64,000 bases of DNA, from assembly GCF_019219095.1 (NCBI RefSeq), contig NZ_JAHUWH010000001.1, forward strand, positions 248,001 to 312,000. Direction: 5' to 3'. Below, piece after piece: positions 55,462-64,000 of this stretch. The position numbers were made by a program, and so were the translations under genes. The notes beneath the pieces are model-generated. The model had not been told where the DNA came from, ran no database searches, and saw only the letters and a program-made list of their open reading frames with translations. Position 1 is the first letter of the stretch; every line of letters starts with the position of its first letter. The DNA comes from Acidovorax sp. sic0104. Lineage in GTDB: Bacteria; Pseudomonadota; Gammaproteobacteria; Burkholderiales; Burkholderiaceae_C.

Positions 55462-55571
55462 TCCGTTCGGGCTGAGCCTGTCGAAGCCGGGGCACTGGGG
55501 CAGCCTTCGACAAGCTCAGGCTGAACGGGTAGCGGCCCGAGAAGGCCTTCGACAGGTTCAGGCTGAACGGA
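55462..55571. repeat. Three units of dispersed repeat family 3 between gcl and hyi
   Basis: CCGTTCGGGCTGAGCCTGTC is followed by inverted CTTCGACAAGCTCAGGCTG and then a third unit, CTTCGACAGGTTCAGGCTG. The first pair (55462-55485, 55505-55528) can form a hairpin of about 22 base pairs inside the gcl-hyi transcript. Confidence 0.75.
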
Positions 55572-55581
55572 GGGGTTCGCC

Positions 55582-57372
55582 TCAATCCAGCACCGCCAGC
55601 GCACTCGGCACGTCGGCCGCCTGCGTGGCCAGCTCCTCGAACTCGACGATGTTGTCGATCTCGGTGCCCATGGCGATGTTGGTCACGCGCTCCAGGATCA
55701 CCTCGATCACCACGGGCGTCGCGTGCTCGGCCATCCAGGCCTCGGCCTGGGCGATGGCGGGCGCGAACTCCTCGGGCCGGTGCACGCGGATGGCCTTGCA
55801 GCCCAGGCCTTCGACCACCTTCACGTGGTCAACGCCGTAGCCGCGCGCCACCTCGCCCTCGGGCATGTTCACGTTGTCGAACGCGAGCTGCACGCAGTAG
55901 TCGATGCTGAAGGTGCGCTGCGCCTGGCGGATCAGGCCCAGGTAGCTGTTGTTGACGAGCACGTGGATGTACGGCAGCTTGAATTGCGCGCCCACGGCCA
56001 GCTCTTCGATCATGAACTGGAAGTCGTAGTCACCGGACAGCGCCACGATCTTGCGCGCCGGGTCGGCCATGCGCACGCCCAGGGCAGCGGGCACCGTCCA
56101 GCCCAGCGGTCCGGCCTGGCCGCAGTTGATCCAGTGGCGCGGCTGGTACACATGCAAGAACTGCGCGCCCGCGATCTGCGACAGGCCGATGGTGGAAACA
56201 TAGCAAACGTCCTTGCCCAGCGCGCGGTTCATGCACTGGTACACGCGCTGCGGCTTCATGGGCACGCTGTCGAAATGGGTCTTGCGCAGGTAGTCCACGC
56301 TGCGCTTGCGGCCCTGGCATTCAGCCGCCCAGCCGCTGCGGTCCTTCAGGCGCCCCGTGGACTTCCATTCCTGCGCCACCTCGACGAAGAGCCTGAGCGC
56401 GGCGCCCGCGTCGGAGACGATGCCGAAGTCCGGCGCGAACACGCGGCCGATCTGCGTGGGCTCGATGTCCACGTGCACGAACTTGCGGCCCCGGGTGTAC
56501 ACCTCGACCGAGCCCGTGTGCCGGTTGGCCCAGCGGTTGCCGATGCCCAGCACGAAGTCGCTGGCGAGCATGCTGGCGTTGCCGTAGCGCTGGCTGGTCT
56601 GCAGGCCGCACATGCCGGCCATGAGCGGATGGTCGTCCGGAATGCAGCCCCAGCCCATGAGGGTGGGGATCACCGGCACGCCCAGCACCTCGGCGAACTG
56701 CACCAGCAGGTCGGAGGCATCGGCGTTGATGATGCCGCCGCCTGCCACGATCAGCGGACGCTCGGCGTCGTTCAGCATGCCCAGTGCTTTTTCAATCTGC
56801 GCACGCGTGGCGGCGGGCTTGTAGGGCGCCAGGGGCTCGTAGGTGTCGGGGTCGAACTCGATCTCGGCCAGTTGCACGTCGATGGGCAGGTCGATCAGAA
56901 CCGGCCCGGGCCGGCCGGAGCGCATGAGGTGGAAGGCCTGCTGGAACGCCTGCGGCACCTGGGCGGGCTCCAGCACCGTGGTGGCCCACTTGGTCACGCT
57001 CTTGGCGATGCTGGCAATGTCCACGGCCTGGAAGTCCTCCTTGTGCAGGCGGGCGCGCGGCGCCTGGCCGGTGATGCACAGGATGGGGATGGAATCCGCA
57101 CTGGCCGAGTACAGGCCGGTGATCATGTCGGTGCCGGCAGGGCCGCTGGTGCCGATGCACACGCCGATGTTGCCAGCCACGGCTCGGGTGTAGCCCTCGG
57201 CCATGTGGCTCGCGCCCTCCACATGGCGCGCCAGGATGTGGCCGATGCCGCCATGCGCCTTCAGCGCCGCGTACAGCGGATTAATGGCCGCGCCGGGCAC
57301 GCCGAATGCGACGCTCACACCCTCTTTCTCCATCACCTTCACGGCGGCCTCGATGGCCTTCATTCTTGGCAT
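55582..57372 (-). CDS. gcl: Glyoxylate carboligase
   Basis: A 596-residue ThDP enzyme. It joins two glyoxylates to tartronate semialdehyde and carbon dioxide. Val51 in [13 protein letters not shown] takes the place of the usual catalytic Glu, which is diagnostic for Gcl. The ThDP motif begins at [16 protein letters not shown] and closes with VNNSYLG. FAD binding is expected for the family. GGAG lies 8 bases before the ATG at 57372. It is divergent from the LysR gene, with an inverted repeat between. Glyoxylate would come from ureidoglycolate, so this operon drains the purine pathway. Confidence 0.96.
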   Translation of the reverse strand: MPRMKAIEAAVKVMEKEGVSVAFGVPGAAINPLYAALKAHGGIGHILARHVEGASHMAEGYTRAVAGNIGVCIGTSGPAGTDMITGLYSASADSIPILCITGQAPRARLHKEDFQAVDIASIAKSVTKWATTVLEPAQVPQAFQQAFHLMRSGRPGPVLIDLPIDVQLAEIEFDPDTYEPLAPYKPAATRAQIEKALGMLNDAERPLIVAGGGIINADASDLLVQFAEVLGVPVIPTLMGWGCIPDDHPLMAGMCGLQTSQRYGNASMLASDFVLGIGNRWANRHTGSVEVYTRGRKFVHVDIEPTQIGRVFAPDFGIVSDAGAALRLFVEVAQEWKSTGRLKDRSGWAAECQGRKRSVDYLRKTHFDSVPMKPQRVYQCMNRALGKDVCYVSTIGLSQIAGAQFLHVYQPRHWINCGQAGPLGWTVPAALGVRMADPARKIVALSGDYDFQFMIEELAVGAQFKLPYIHVLVNNSYLGLIRQAQRTFSIDYCVQLAFDNVNMPEGEVARGYGVDHVKVVEGLGCKAIRVHRPEEFAPAIAQAEAWMAEHATPVVIEVILERVTNIAMGTEIDNIVEFEELATQAADVPSALAVLD

Positions 57373-57458
57373 TGCACATCTCCTTCGGTTGGGGTCGTTG
57401 ATGTGGCAACTCTAGGCAAGCACCCTTTTCGGCGGAAGGTGGCGGCAGACCATAAAAT

Positions 57459-57477
57459 TTATTCCACACAGGAATAA
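57459..57477. promoter_or_regulatory. Candidate LysR operator between gcl and lysR
   Basis: TTATTCC and GGAATAA are perfect 7-base arms around ACACA, in the divergent gap. The dyad meets the T-N11-A rule of LysR sites, and it lies 86 bases from gcl and 49 from lysR. Confidence 0.6.
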
Positions 57478-57525
57478 GCCGCAGCGCAAAGCCGCTGCAC
57501 CATGCGCTGCAAGGAGGTAAAAACA

Positions 57526-58455
57526 ATGGACCGACTCGATGCCATGGAAATGTTCGTGCGCGTGGTGGAGACCGGCAGCTTCACCAAGGTGGCCCGCGAG
57601 TTCGCCACCACGCAGCCCACGGTGACCAAGCAGGTGGCAGCGATGGAGGCACACCTGAAGGTGCGGCTGCTCAACCGCAATACACGCGGCGTGAGCCTGA
57701 CCGAGCCCGGCGCGCTGTACTACGAGAAGTGCAAGGCCATCGTGACCGACGTGGCCGAAGCCGAGAGCGTGGTGCGCGTGCGCCAGACCCAGGTGCACGG
57801 CCAGCTGCGCGTGGGCAGCTCTGTGGCCTTCGGGCGGCGCGTGGTGGTGCCACTGGCGCTGGAGTTCATGGCGCAGAACCCACAGGTGCATCTGGACCTG
57901 AGCTTCGAGGACCGCTACACCGACCTGGTGGCCCACGGCATCGACGTGGCGATCCGCCTGGGCAAGCTGGCCGACTCGGCCCTGGGCGCACGCACGCTGG
58001 GCATGAACCCGTGGGTGCTGGTGGCTTCGCCCACCTACCTGCGCCGCCACGGCACGCCGCGCCGGCCGTCGGACCTGAAGGACCACGCCACGCTGATCTA
58101 CAGCAGCGTGCAGGGCAACGACCTGTGGCGGCTGCGCAATGCGAGCGGCGAGGCGGTGTCGGTGCCCGTCACGGGGCGGCTGCGGTCCAACAACCTCTCC
58201 GCGCTGCTGGCGGCGGCGCGCGCGCACATGGGCATCGCGGCGCTGCCGCACTACGTGGCGGTGGAGTCGCTGGCCGCCGGGCGTGTGGTCGAGGTGCTCA
58301 AGACCTGCCGCCTGCCCGAGCAGGAGATTCACGCGGTGTACCCGTCGCCGCGCCTGGTGCCGCAGAAGGTGCAGGCGTTCGTCGCGTTTTTGCAGGGGCG
58401 GTTTGGCAAGGAATGGGTGGCGTCGTTGCCGCGCGAGGGGGCGGCGAGGAAGTGA
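57526..58455 (+). CDS. LysR-family regulator of the gcl operon
   Basis: A 309-residue regulator. The helix-turn-helix is GSFTKVAREFATTQPTVTKQ, followed by a two-lobed effector domain. The start at 57526 has a very strong AAGGAGG 9 bases upstream. Divergent from gcl, with a dyad in the gap, it is likely the activator or repressor of gcl-hyi-glxR, with glyoxylate or a relative as effector (inference). The C-terminal ten residues are Arg/Ala rich. The gene after it is convergent. Confidence 0.9.
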   Translation: MDRLDAMEMFVRVVETGSFTKVAREFATTQPTVTKQVAAMEAHLKVRLLNRNTRGVSLTEPGALYYEKCKAIVTDVAEAESVVRVRQTQVHGQLRVGSSVAFGRRVVVPLALEFMAQNPQVHLDLSFEDRYTDLVAHGIDVAIRLGKLADSALGARTLGMNPWVLVASPTYLRRHGTPRRPSDLKDHATLIYSSVQGNDLWRLRNASGEAVSVPVTGRLRSNNLSALLAAARAHMGIAALPHYVAVESLAAGRVVEVLKTCRLPEQEIHAVYPSPRLVPQKVQAFVAFLQGRFGKEWVASLPREGAARK

Positions 58456-58515
58456 GGGAGGGAGGGGTTGGGAGACGACGAGGTTTCGCCCTGATTGAAG
58501 ACCCCCTCTCCCCAG

Positions 58516-58669
58516 CCCTCTCCCGCGAGGGGAGAGGGAGTCAAACCGGGACGCTGGCGATGCTTGCGAGGTCTTGGCCGAATGAGCCGCCTTGCGGCGG
58601 GCGTGGCCGTCGCCAGAGCCCTTGCAGTCGCTGCGCCCCTGAAGCTCCCTCTCCTCTTGCGGGAGAGGG
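58516..58669. repeat. Two family 4 hairpins between convergent genes
   Basis: CCCTCTCCC/GGGAGAGGG (58516-58538) and CCCTCTCC/GGAGAGGG (58647-58669) are perfect 9- and 8-base stems. They match the strong hairpin at 44490. They lie in the 291-base gap between the convergent lysR and glycerate kinase stops, which holds no gene. Confidence 0.6.
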
Positions 58670-58746
58670 GTCAGGATCAGGCACAGCGCCAGCCCAAAAC
58701 CCTGGACCTTATCGCCCTGCAGCCCAGGCGCAGCCAGCACCACCCG

Positions 58747-60087
58747 CTACAAAATCAGGATCGCCCGGAAGTCGTTGACGTTGGTGTGCGTGGGCCCGGT
58801 GATGACCAGGTCGCCCAGCGCATCGAAGTAGCCGTACGCATCGTTGCGGTCCAGGCAATCCGCTATGCGCAGGCCCTGCGCAGCAGCACGCGCCAGGGTG
58901 TCGGGGGCCACGCGGGCGCCCGCGTTGTCTTCCACGCCGTCGATGCCGTCGGTGTCCGCAGCGAGGGCCCACACACCCGGCTGGCCCTGCAGCGCCTGCG
59001 CGAGCCCCATGCAGAACTCGCCCGCACGGCCGCCCCGGCCCTTGGCAGCGCCCGGTGCGCGCGGCCGCACCGTGACGGTGGTCTCGCCGCCCGAGAGGAT
59101 CACGCAGGGCCGGGCGAACGGCTGGCCGTGCCGCGCCACGGCCCGTGCCAGCGCGGCGTGCACCTTGCCCACCTCGCGCGATTCGCCTTCGATCTCGTCG
59201 GAGAGGATGTAGGCCGGCACGCCCGCCGCCCGCGCGGCCTCGGCCGCTGCCTCCAGCGACTGCTGGGGCGTGGCCGTCATGTGCACGGCGTGCCCTGCGA
59301 AGACGGCGTCGCCGGGCTGGGGGGTTTCCAGATCACCGGCCTGCAGCGCAGCGCGCACGCTGGTCGGGATGTCGATGTGATAGCGCGCCAGGATGGCCAG
59401 CGCGTCGGCGCAGGTGGTGGCGTCGGGCACGGTGGGGCCGCTGGCGATGACCGAGGGGTCGTCGCCCGGCACGTCGCTGATGGTGAGCGTGACCACGCGC
59501 GCGGGTGCGCAGGCCGCCGCCAGTCGCCCGCCTTTGATGCGCGAGAGGTGCTTGCGCACGCAGTTCATTTCATCGATGGCTGCGCCGCTCTCCAGCAGCG
59601 CCTTGTTGATGCGCTGCTTGTCCTCGAGCGTGAGGCCATCGGCCGGCAGGGTGAGCAGGGCCGAGCCCCCGCCCGAGATCAGGCACAGCACCAGGTCGTT
59701 GGCCGTGAGGCCCTGCGTCAGCGCCAGGATGCGTTCTGCGGCGGCCAGGCCCGCCGCGTCGGGCACGGGGTGCGCTGCCTCCACCACCTCGATGCGCTGC
59801 GGCAGGCCTTCCGGCCGGGGCGGGGTGTGGTGGTAGCGCGTCACCACCAGGCCCGACAGCGGCGCGTCGGCCGGCCACAGCGCTTCCACCGCCTGGGCCA
59901 TCGCGCCACCGGCCTTGCCGGCGCCCAGCACCAGGGTGCGTCCGCCGCTCTCGGGGCTGGGCGGGGCGGGCAGGAAGGCCGCCGTGTTGTGCAAGGGCAG
60001 CGCGCGGCGCACGGCCACGCGGTACAGGTATTCAAGGAACTCGCCGCTCTGGCGTACGGGATCGGGCACTTTGTCGTTGCTGGTCAT
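58747..60087 (-). CDS. ttuD: Glycerate 2-kinase (TtuD/MOFRL type)
   Basis: A 446-residue kinase with the DUF4147 N-domain and MOFRL C-domain. Visible motifs are VLGAGKAGGAMA, CLISGGGSALLTLP, MNCVRKHLSRIKGG and the terminal segment ending TGPTHTNVNDFRAIL. It makes 2-phosphoglycerate from glycerate, finishing the glyoxylate route to glycolysis. Older annotation calls it hydroxypyruvate reductase. The ATG at 60087 has GGAG 7 bases upstream. It is not in the gcl operon, being separated by the LysR gene, though on the same strand. Confidence 0.92.
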   Translation of the reverse strand: MTSNDKVPDPVRQSGEFLEYLYRVAVRRALPLHNTAAFLPAPPSPESGGRTLVLGAGKAGGAMAQAVEALWPADAPLSGLVVTRYHHTPPRPEGLPQRIEVVEAAHPVPDAAGLAAAERILALTQGLTANDLVLCLISGGGSALLTLPADGLTLEDKQRINKALLESGAAIDEMNCVRKHLSRIKGGRLAAACAPARVVTLTISDVPGDDPSVIASGPTVPDATTCADALAILARYHIDIPTSVRAALQAGDLETPQPGDAVFAGHAVHMTATPQQSLEAAAEAARAAGVPAYILSDEIEGESREVGKVHAALARAVARHGQPFARPCVILSGGETTVTVRPRAPGAAKGRGGRAGEFCMGLAQALQGQPGVWALAADTDGIDGVEDNAGARVAPDTLARAAAQGLRIADCLDRNDAYGYFDALGDLVITGPTHTNVNDFRAILIL

Positions 60088-60291
60088 GGTGGTCTCCGCG
60101 GGCGATTGTGCGGCACCCGCCTGGCCGATACCGCACGCAAAAGTCAAAAGAACTTCAACCGCCCCGGCCCCGGCGGCTCCGTGGCTATGCGGGGATAACC
60201 CTATGTCCTGGTGCGCAACACTTGCCTACATTTCTTGTATGCAAGATTGATCGCAGTGCCAATTTCTCCTTTCCTTCGTCAAAGGGTTCCC

Positions 60292-61572
60292 ATGCTCCGC
60301 TTCCTCAACTCATTGTTCGGCCGGGTGATCCTGGCCCTGATTGCCGGCGTGGCCGTCGGGCTGCTCTGGCCGGACACGGCCGTGCAGCTCAAGCCGCTGG
60401 GCGACGGTTTCATCAAGCTCATCAAGATGCTGATCCCGCTCATCGTGTTTTGCGTGGTGGTGCACGGCATCGCTGGCACGGGCGACCTGCAGCGGGTCGG
60501 CCGGGTGGGGGTCAAGTCGCTGATCTACTTCGAGGTGGTCACGTCCATCGCGCTGGTGCTGGGCCTGGTGCTCGCGTTCTGGTTCGAGCCCGGCGTGGGC
60601 ATGAACGTGGACCCCAAGGCGCTGGACCCCAAGGCCATGGGCGCCTATGCGGAAAACGCCAGCAAGCTCACGGGCGGCGGCTTCAGCGACTTCTTGCTCA
60701 AGCTCATCCCCACCACCGCAGTGAGCGCGTTCGCCACCGGCGACGTGCTGCAGGTGCTGCTGTTCTCCATCATCTTCGGCTGCGCGCTGGCGCTGCTGGG
60801 CGAGCGCGGCGCGCGCATCACCAGCCTCATCGAAGACCTGTCGCACGTGCTGTTCAAGACCATGGGCCTGATCATCAAGCTGGCGCCACTGGGCGTGCTG
60901 GGCGCCATTGCGTTCACGGTGGGCAAGTACGGCATCGGCTCGCTCAAGCAGCTGGGCATGCTGGTGGTGCTGTTCTATGCGGCGGTGTTCCTGTTCGTGG
61001 TGGTGGTGCTGGGCCTCATCATGCGGGTGTCGGGCTTCAGCCTGTTCAAGCTGCTGCGCTACCTGCGCGAAGAGCTGGCCGTGGTGTTCGCCACCACGTC
61101 GTCAGACAGCGTGCTGCCCCAGATCATGGCCAAGCTCAAGCACATGGGCATCCGCGACTCGACCGTGGGCCTGGTGATTCCCACGGGCTACTCGTTCAAT
61201 CTGGACGCGTTCTCGATCTACATCACGCTGGCGGCCGTGTTCATCGCGCAGGCCACCAACACTCCCATCACCATGACCGACCTGCTGACCATCCTGGCGA
61301 TCTCGCTGGTCACTTCCAAGGGCGCGCACGGCGTGCCGGGCTCGGCCATCGTGGTGCTGGCGGCCACGCTGCACGCCATTCCGGCCATCCCGGCCATCGG
61401 GCTGGTGCTGGTGTTGTCGGTGGACTGGTTCATGGGCATCGCCCGCGCCCTGGGCAACCTGATCGGCAACTGCGTGGCCACGGTGGCGATAGCCGCGTGG
61501 GAAGGCGACATCGACCGCGAGCGCGCCCATGCCGTGCTGGACGGCCAGGCCGTTGCGCCGCTGCAGAAGTAA
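60292..61572 (+). CDS. dctA: DctA-type C4-dicarboxylate:cation symporter
   Basis: A 426-residue inner-membrane carrier of the DAACS family. Conserved regions are MLIPLIVFCVVVHGIAG, the helical hairpin FATTSSDSVLPQIMAKL, and GYSFNLDAFSIYITLAAVFIAQATN (split here into two family motifs). The C-terminal helix has the SKGAHGVPGSA segment. It imports succinate, malate, fumarate or a similar acid with protons or sodium. AAAGGG lies 6 bases before the ATG at 60292. A solute-binding protein gene follows 27 bases later, which is not a usual partner for this carrier. Confidence 0.93.
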   Translation: MLRFLNSLFGRVILALIAGVAVGLLWPDTAVQLKPLGDGFIKLIKMLIPLIVFCVVVHGIAGTGDLQRVGRVGVKSLIYFEVVTSIALVLGLVLAFWFEPGVGMNVDPKALDPKAMGAYAENASKLTGGGFSDFLLKLIPTTAVSAFATGDVLQVLLFSIIFGCALALLGERGARITSLIEDLSHVLFKTMGLIIKLAPLGVLGAIAFTVGKYGIGSLKQLGMLVVLFYAAVFLFVVVVLGLIMRVSGFSLFKLLRYLREELAVVFATTSSDSVLPQIMAKLKHMGIRDSTVGLVIPTGYSFNLDAFSIYITLAAVFIAQATNTPITMTDLLTILAISLVTSKGAHGVPGSAIVVLAATLHAIPAIPAIGLVLVLSVDWFMGIARALGNLIGNCVATVAIAAWEGDIDRERAHAVLDGQAVAPLQK

Positions 61573-61599
61573 ACCCAACGCGCCACGCGAGGCACCACC

Positions 61600-62439
61600 A
61601 TGGCCCAGCCATTCCTCTCCCTCCATCCCACCCGGCGCAGCGCCATCGCAGGCGCGGCGGCCCTGTGCACGCTGGGCTGGGGCATTGCCGCCGCACAGGG
61701 CAAGGGCGATGCACCGGACCAGCTCGAACGCATCCTCAAGAGCCGCGTGCTGCGCGTGGCCGTGCCGCAGGAGTTCCCGCCCTTCGGTTTCACGAAGAAC
61801 GGCGTGCTGGACGGCTTTGACATCGCAGTGGCCCGCATGCTGGCCGGCGACCTGCGCGTGTCGCTCAAGACCCTGCCCGTGGCCAGTGGCGATCGCCTGG
61901 CGGCGCTGCGCGAGGACCGGGTGGACCTGGTCATCGCCAGCCTGGGCAAGACCGCCGAGCGCGAGCGCGAGATCGACTTTTCCACGGCCTACGCGCCCAC
62001 CTACATGGGCGTCTTTGGCGACTCCGGCGCGGGACTGGCCGACCTGGCCGCGCTCAAGGGACGCCGCGTGGGCGTGGTACGCGGCAGCCTCGAAGAAACC
62101 GAACTCAAGGCCCAGGCAGCGCATGCGACGGCCGTGACGTTCGACAGCTCGGCGCCCCTGCTCGATGCCTACGTGCGCCGCACCATCGATGCGTTCGCGG
62201 CGGGCAACGTCGTGGCCGAATCCATCCCCGACACCGCCCTCCGCGAGCGCGTACGCCGGGTCGCGGTGCTGCGGCAAAGCCCCTGCCACATCGGCGTGCG
62301 CAAGGGTGAACCGCGCCTGCTGGCGCGGGTGGACGCGTTCCTGGCCCAGGCCCGGTCGTCCCAGGCGCTCATGGTCAACGCGATGCACTGGTTCAAGCAC
62401 AGCCTGTCACCGGACATGTTCAAAGACGGCAAAGGCTGA
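61600..62439 (+). CDS. Family-3 solute-binding protein, probably twin-Arg exported
   Basis: A 279-residue periplasmic protein. The N-terminus has TRRSAIAGAAALCTLGWG, like a Tat signal, with cleavage near AAAQG. The binding-protein fold follows with LRVAVPQEFPPFGF, DGFDIAVARMLAG and the ligand segment VDLVIASLGKTAERE. It is like amino-acid-binding components of ABC systems. The neighbours are dctA, a dicarboxylate carrier, and a chemoreceptor, not ABC genes. It could therefore feed the chemoreceptor or work with a distant transporter. The ligand cannot be told. Confidence 0.85.
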   Translation: MAQPFLSLHPTRRSAIAGAAALCTLGWGIAAAQGKGDAPDQLERILKSRVLRVAVPQEFPPFGFTKNGVLDGFDIAVARMLAGDLRVSLKTLPVASGDRLAALREDRVDLVIASLGKTAEREREIDFSTAYAPTYMGVFGDSGAGLADLAALKGRRVGVVRGSLEETELKAQAAHATAVTFDSSAPLLDAYVRRTIDAFAAGNVVAESIPDTALRERVRRVAVLRQSPCHIGVRKGEPRLLARVDAFLAQARSSQALMVNAMHWFKHSLSPDMFKDGKG

Positions 62440-62572
62440 GACTGCGCGCAGCAGCATCCGCTAAACCGCCACCCGGCCGCAATCCCCTGAGCAACACGCA
62501 GTGCACAGGTTCGACGCTACCCACAGCCACCCCCACCGCTCCGTCCCTCTCCCCGGCCAAGGCAGCACCCCC

Positions 62573-64000
62573 ATGATCACCTCGCTTCGCACCCGCATCC
62601 TGCTCATCACCACCGCAGCCGTCACCACGGCCCTCGCGCTCACGGGTGCCGCCACCTACACCATCGTGCGCTCGGCCACGCTGCAGACCATAGAGGACAA
62701 CCTGGCCGCCATCGCCTCGGGCAATACGCTCGCCATCGAGAAATGGGTGGCGGCCAAGGCCACGGCCGTGACGGCGACGGCGGCAGTGGTCGAGCCCGGC
62801 GACCCCAAGGGCCTGGTGCTGCACATGAACCAGGCCGGCGGCTTCCCGGTGACCACGGGCGGCTGGCAGGACAAGAGCTGGGTGTCGAGCAGCGCCAGCA
62901 CACCCCCCACCTACGACCCCACCGCCCGCCCCTGGTACAAGACCGCGCTGCAGGCCGGCAAGCTGGTGGTGACCAAGCCCTATGGCGACGCCTCCACCGG
63001 CGAGCCCTTCGTCTCGTTCGCCGCGCCCATCCTGCGCGGCGGCACGGCGCAGGGCGCGGTCAGCGGCGCAGTGCCGCTCAAGGGCGTGCAGGAGGTCGTG
63101 GCCGCGGTGCACCCCACGCCCAGCAGCCTGGGCTTCGTGATCGACAAGGACGGGCTGGTGCTGGCCCACCCCGACGGCAAACGCATGCTCAAGCCCGTCG
63201 CGGAAGTCTCTGCCGCGCTCACGCCCGCCGTGGTGTCGTCGCTGCAGAGCGCCAGCCATTCGCTGGAAGCAGACCTCAATGGCACCCCCAAGCTGCTGCG
63301 CGCGCTGCCCGTGCAGGGCACCGACTGGCTGCTGGTGGTGGCACTGGACAAGGCCGAGGCCATGAAGGGTCTGGGCCAGGTAGCCCGCACCTCGGCCATC
63401 GCCATCGTGCTGCTGGTGCTGGCGGCTGCCGGCGCCACGGCCGTGCTCACCGCGCAGTCGTTTCGCCGTCTGTCGCAGGTGCGCGACGCCATGGACGAAG
63501 TGGGCACGGGCAGCGGCGACCTCACACACCGCCTGCCGGTGAACGGGCGAGACGAAGTGGCGCAGATCGCGGGCTCGTTCAACAGCTTTGTCGAGAAGAT
63601 CGGCACCGTGCTGCAGGACGTGCGCCAGGGCGTGGAGTCCATGAAGACCGCCACCGATGAGATCAAGGCCGGCAACCAGGACCTGTCCAACCGCACCGAG
63701 GGCTCGGCCAGCGCGATCGAGCAGACATCGGCCTCGCTTTCCGAGCTCACGATCACCGTCCAGCAGTCGGCCGAGGCCGCCGCGCGCGCGGCGCAGCTGG
63801 CCAACTCGGCCAGCGCCACGGCCACGCGGGGCGGCGAGGTGGTTGCGGGCGCGGTGTCGACGATGGACGAGATCACCGCCGCATCTGCCAGGATCGGCGA
63901 GATCATCGGCGTGATCGACTCCATCGCTTTCCAGACCAACATCCTCGCGCTGAACGCGGCGGTGGAGGCGGCCCGCGCCGGCGAGAACGGCCGAGGATTT
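62573..64000 (+). CDS. Methyl-accepting chemotaxis protein (5' part, cut by window edge)
   Basis: 476 codons are seen with no stop, so the gene continues past 64000. A membrane segment ([19 protein letters not shown]) precedes a dCache sensor of about residues 40-270, with [21 protein letters not shown] and [16 protein letters not shown] second membrane segment ([17 protein letters not shown]) leads into HAMP and the signalling domain. The conserved hairpin tip begins at [20 protein letters not shown] near the edge. It senses a periplasmic ligand and controls CheA. The start is the ATG at 62573, 133 bases after the binding-protein gene. Confidence 0.9.
   Translation, partial: MITSLRTRILLITTAAVTTALALTGAATYTIVRSATLQTIEDNLAAIASGNTLAIEKWVAAKATAVTATAAVVEPGDPKGLVLHMNQAGGFPVTTGGWQDKSWVSSSASTPPTYDPTARPWYKTALQAGKLVVTKPYGDASTGEPFVSFAAPILRGGTAQGAVSGAVPLKGVQEVVAAVHPTPSSLGFVIDKDGLVLAHPDGKRMLKPVAEVSAALTPAVVSSLQSASHSLEADLNGTPKLLRALPVQGTDWLLVVALDKAEAMKGLGQVARTSAIAIVLLVLAAAGATAVLTAQSFRRLSQVRDAMDEVGTGSGDLTHRLPVNGRDEVAQIAGSFNSFVEKIGTVLQDVRQGVESMKTATDEIKAGNQDLSNRTEGSASAIEQTSASLSELTITVQQSAEAAARAAQLANSASATATRGGEVVAGAVSTMDEITAASARIGEIIGVIDSIAFQTNILALNAAVEAARAGENGRGF

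Overview
The window is a chromosomal stretch of a high-GC betaproteobacterium. The best fit is the family Comamonadaceae (Acidovorax-like), judged from the gene content, two Bug-type tripartite tricarboxylate receptors, the UraD-allantoate amidohydrolase fusion, and dispersed repeats of a type I associate with that family. I found no rRNA, tRNA, CRISPR array, phage or insertion sequence. Coding density is high. The last gene runs off the right edge.

Layout. 0-3 kb: an IclR regulator, an extra Skp/OmpH-like periplasmic chaperone and an FMN-dependent alpha-hydroxy-acid dehydrogenase. 3.3-5.6 kb: a membrane PAS-GGDEF protein. 5.7-15 kb: a minus-strand operon of alpha-2-macroglobulin, a SRPBCC protein, a DMP19 protein and penicillin-binding protein 1C. 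15-25.7 kb: large catalase KatE, a CHASE-GGDEF protein, a Bug receptor, argH, a divergent LytS/LytTR two-component pair, a ZIP metal transporter and a dienelactone hydrolase. 26-38 kb: two more GGDEF proteins, a D-amino-acid group (racemase, glutamate/aspartate-type binding protein, DadA-like oxidase, LysR), a Crp/Fnr regulator with an FNR-type box beside it, and an EAL-GGDEF protein. Five cyclic-di-GMP proteins lie within 35 kb.

38-60 kb is mainly a purine salvage and degradation region. It holds PuuD urate hydroxylase fused to cytochrome c, XdhC, UraH, a GntR regulator, PuuE allantoinase, a UraD-allantoate amidohydrolase fusion, an unusual M20 protein, gamma-glutamyltransferase, and the glyoxylate-to-glycerate set (Gcl, Hyi, GlxR, glycerate 2-kinase) with a LysR regulator. 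Together these would take urate to allantoin, allantoate, glyoxylate, tartronate semialdehyde, glycerate and 2-phosphoglycerate. No recognisable ureidoglycolate enzyme is present. A near-identical 15-bp palindrome upstream of puuD and in the uraH/gntR gap suggests shared control by that GntR protein. A sugar-acid cassette (GntR, IlvD/Edd dehydratase, RraA-type aldolase, Bug receptor) sits between puuD and xdhC and splits the purine set.

60-64 kb: a DctA-type dicarboxylate carrier, a family-3 solute-binding protein and a chemoreceptor truncated by the window edge.

Four families of short dispersed repeats fill many gaps. One of them also lies inside three genes and appears to supply the start codon of the ZIP transporter gene.
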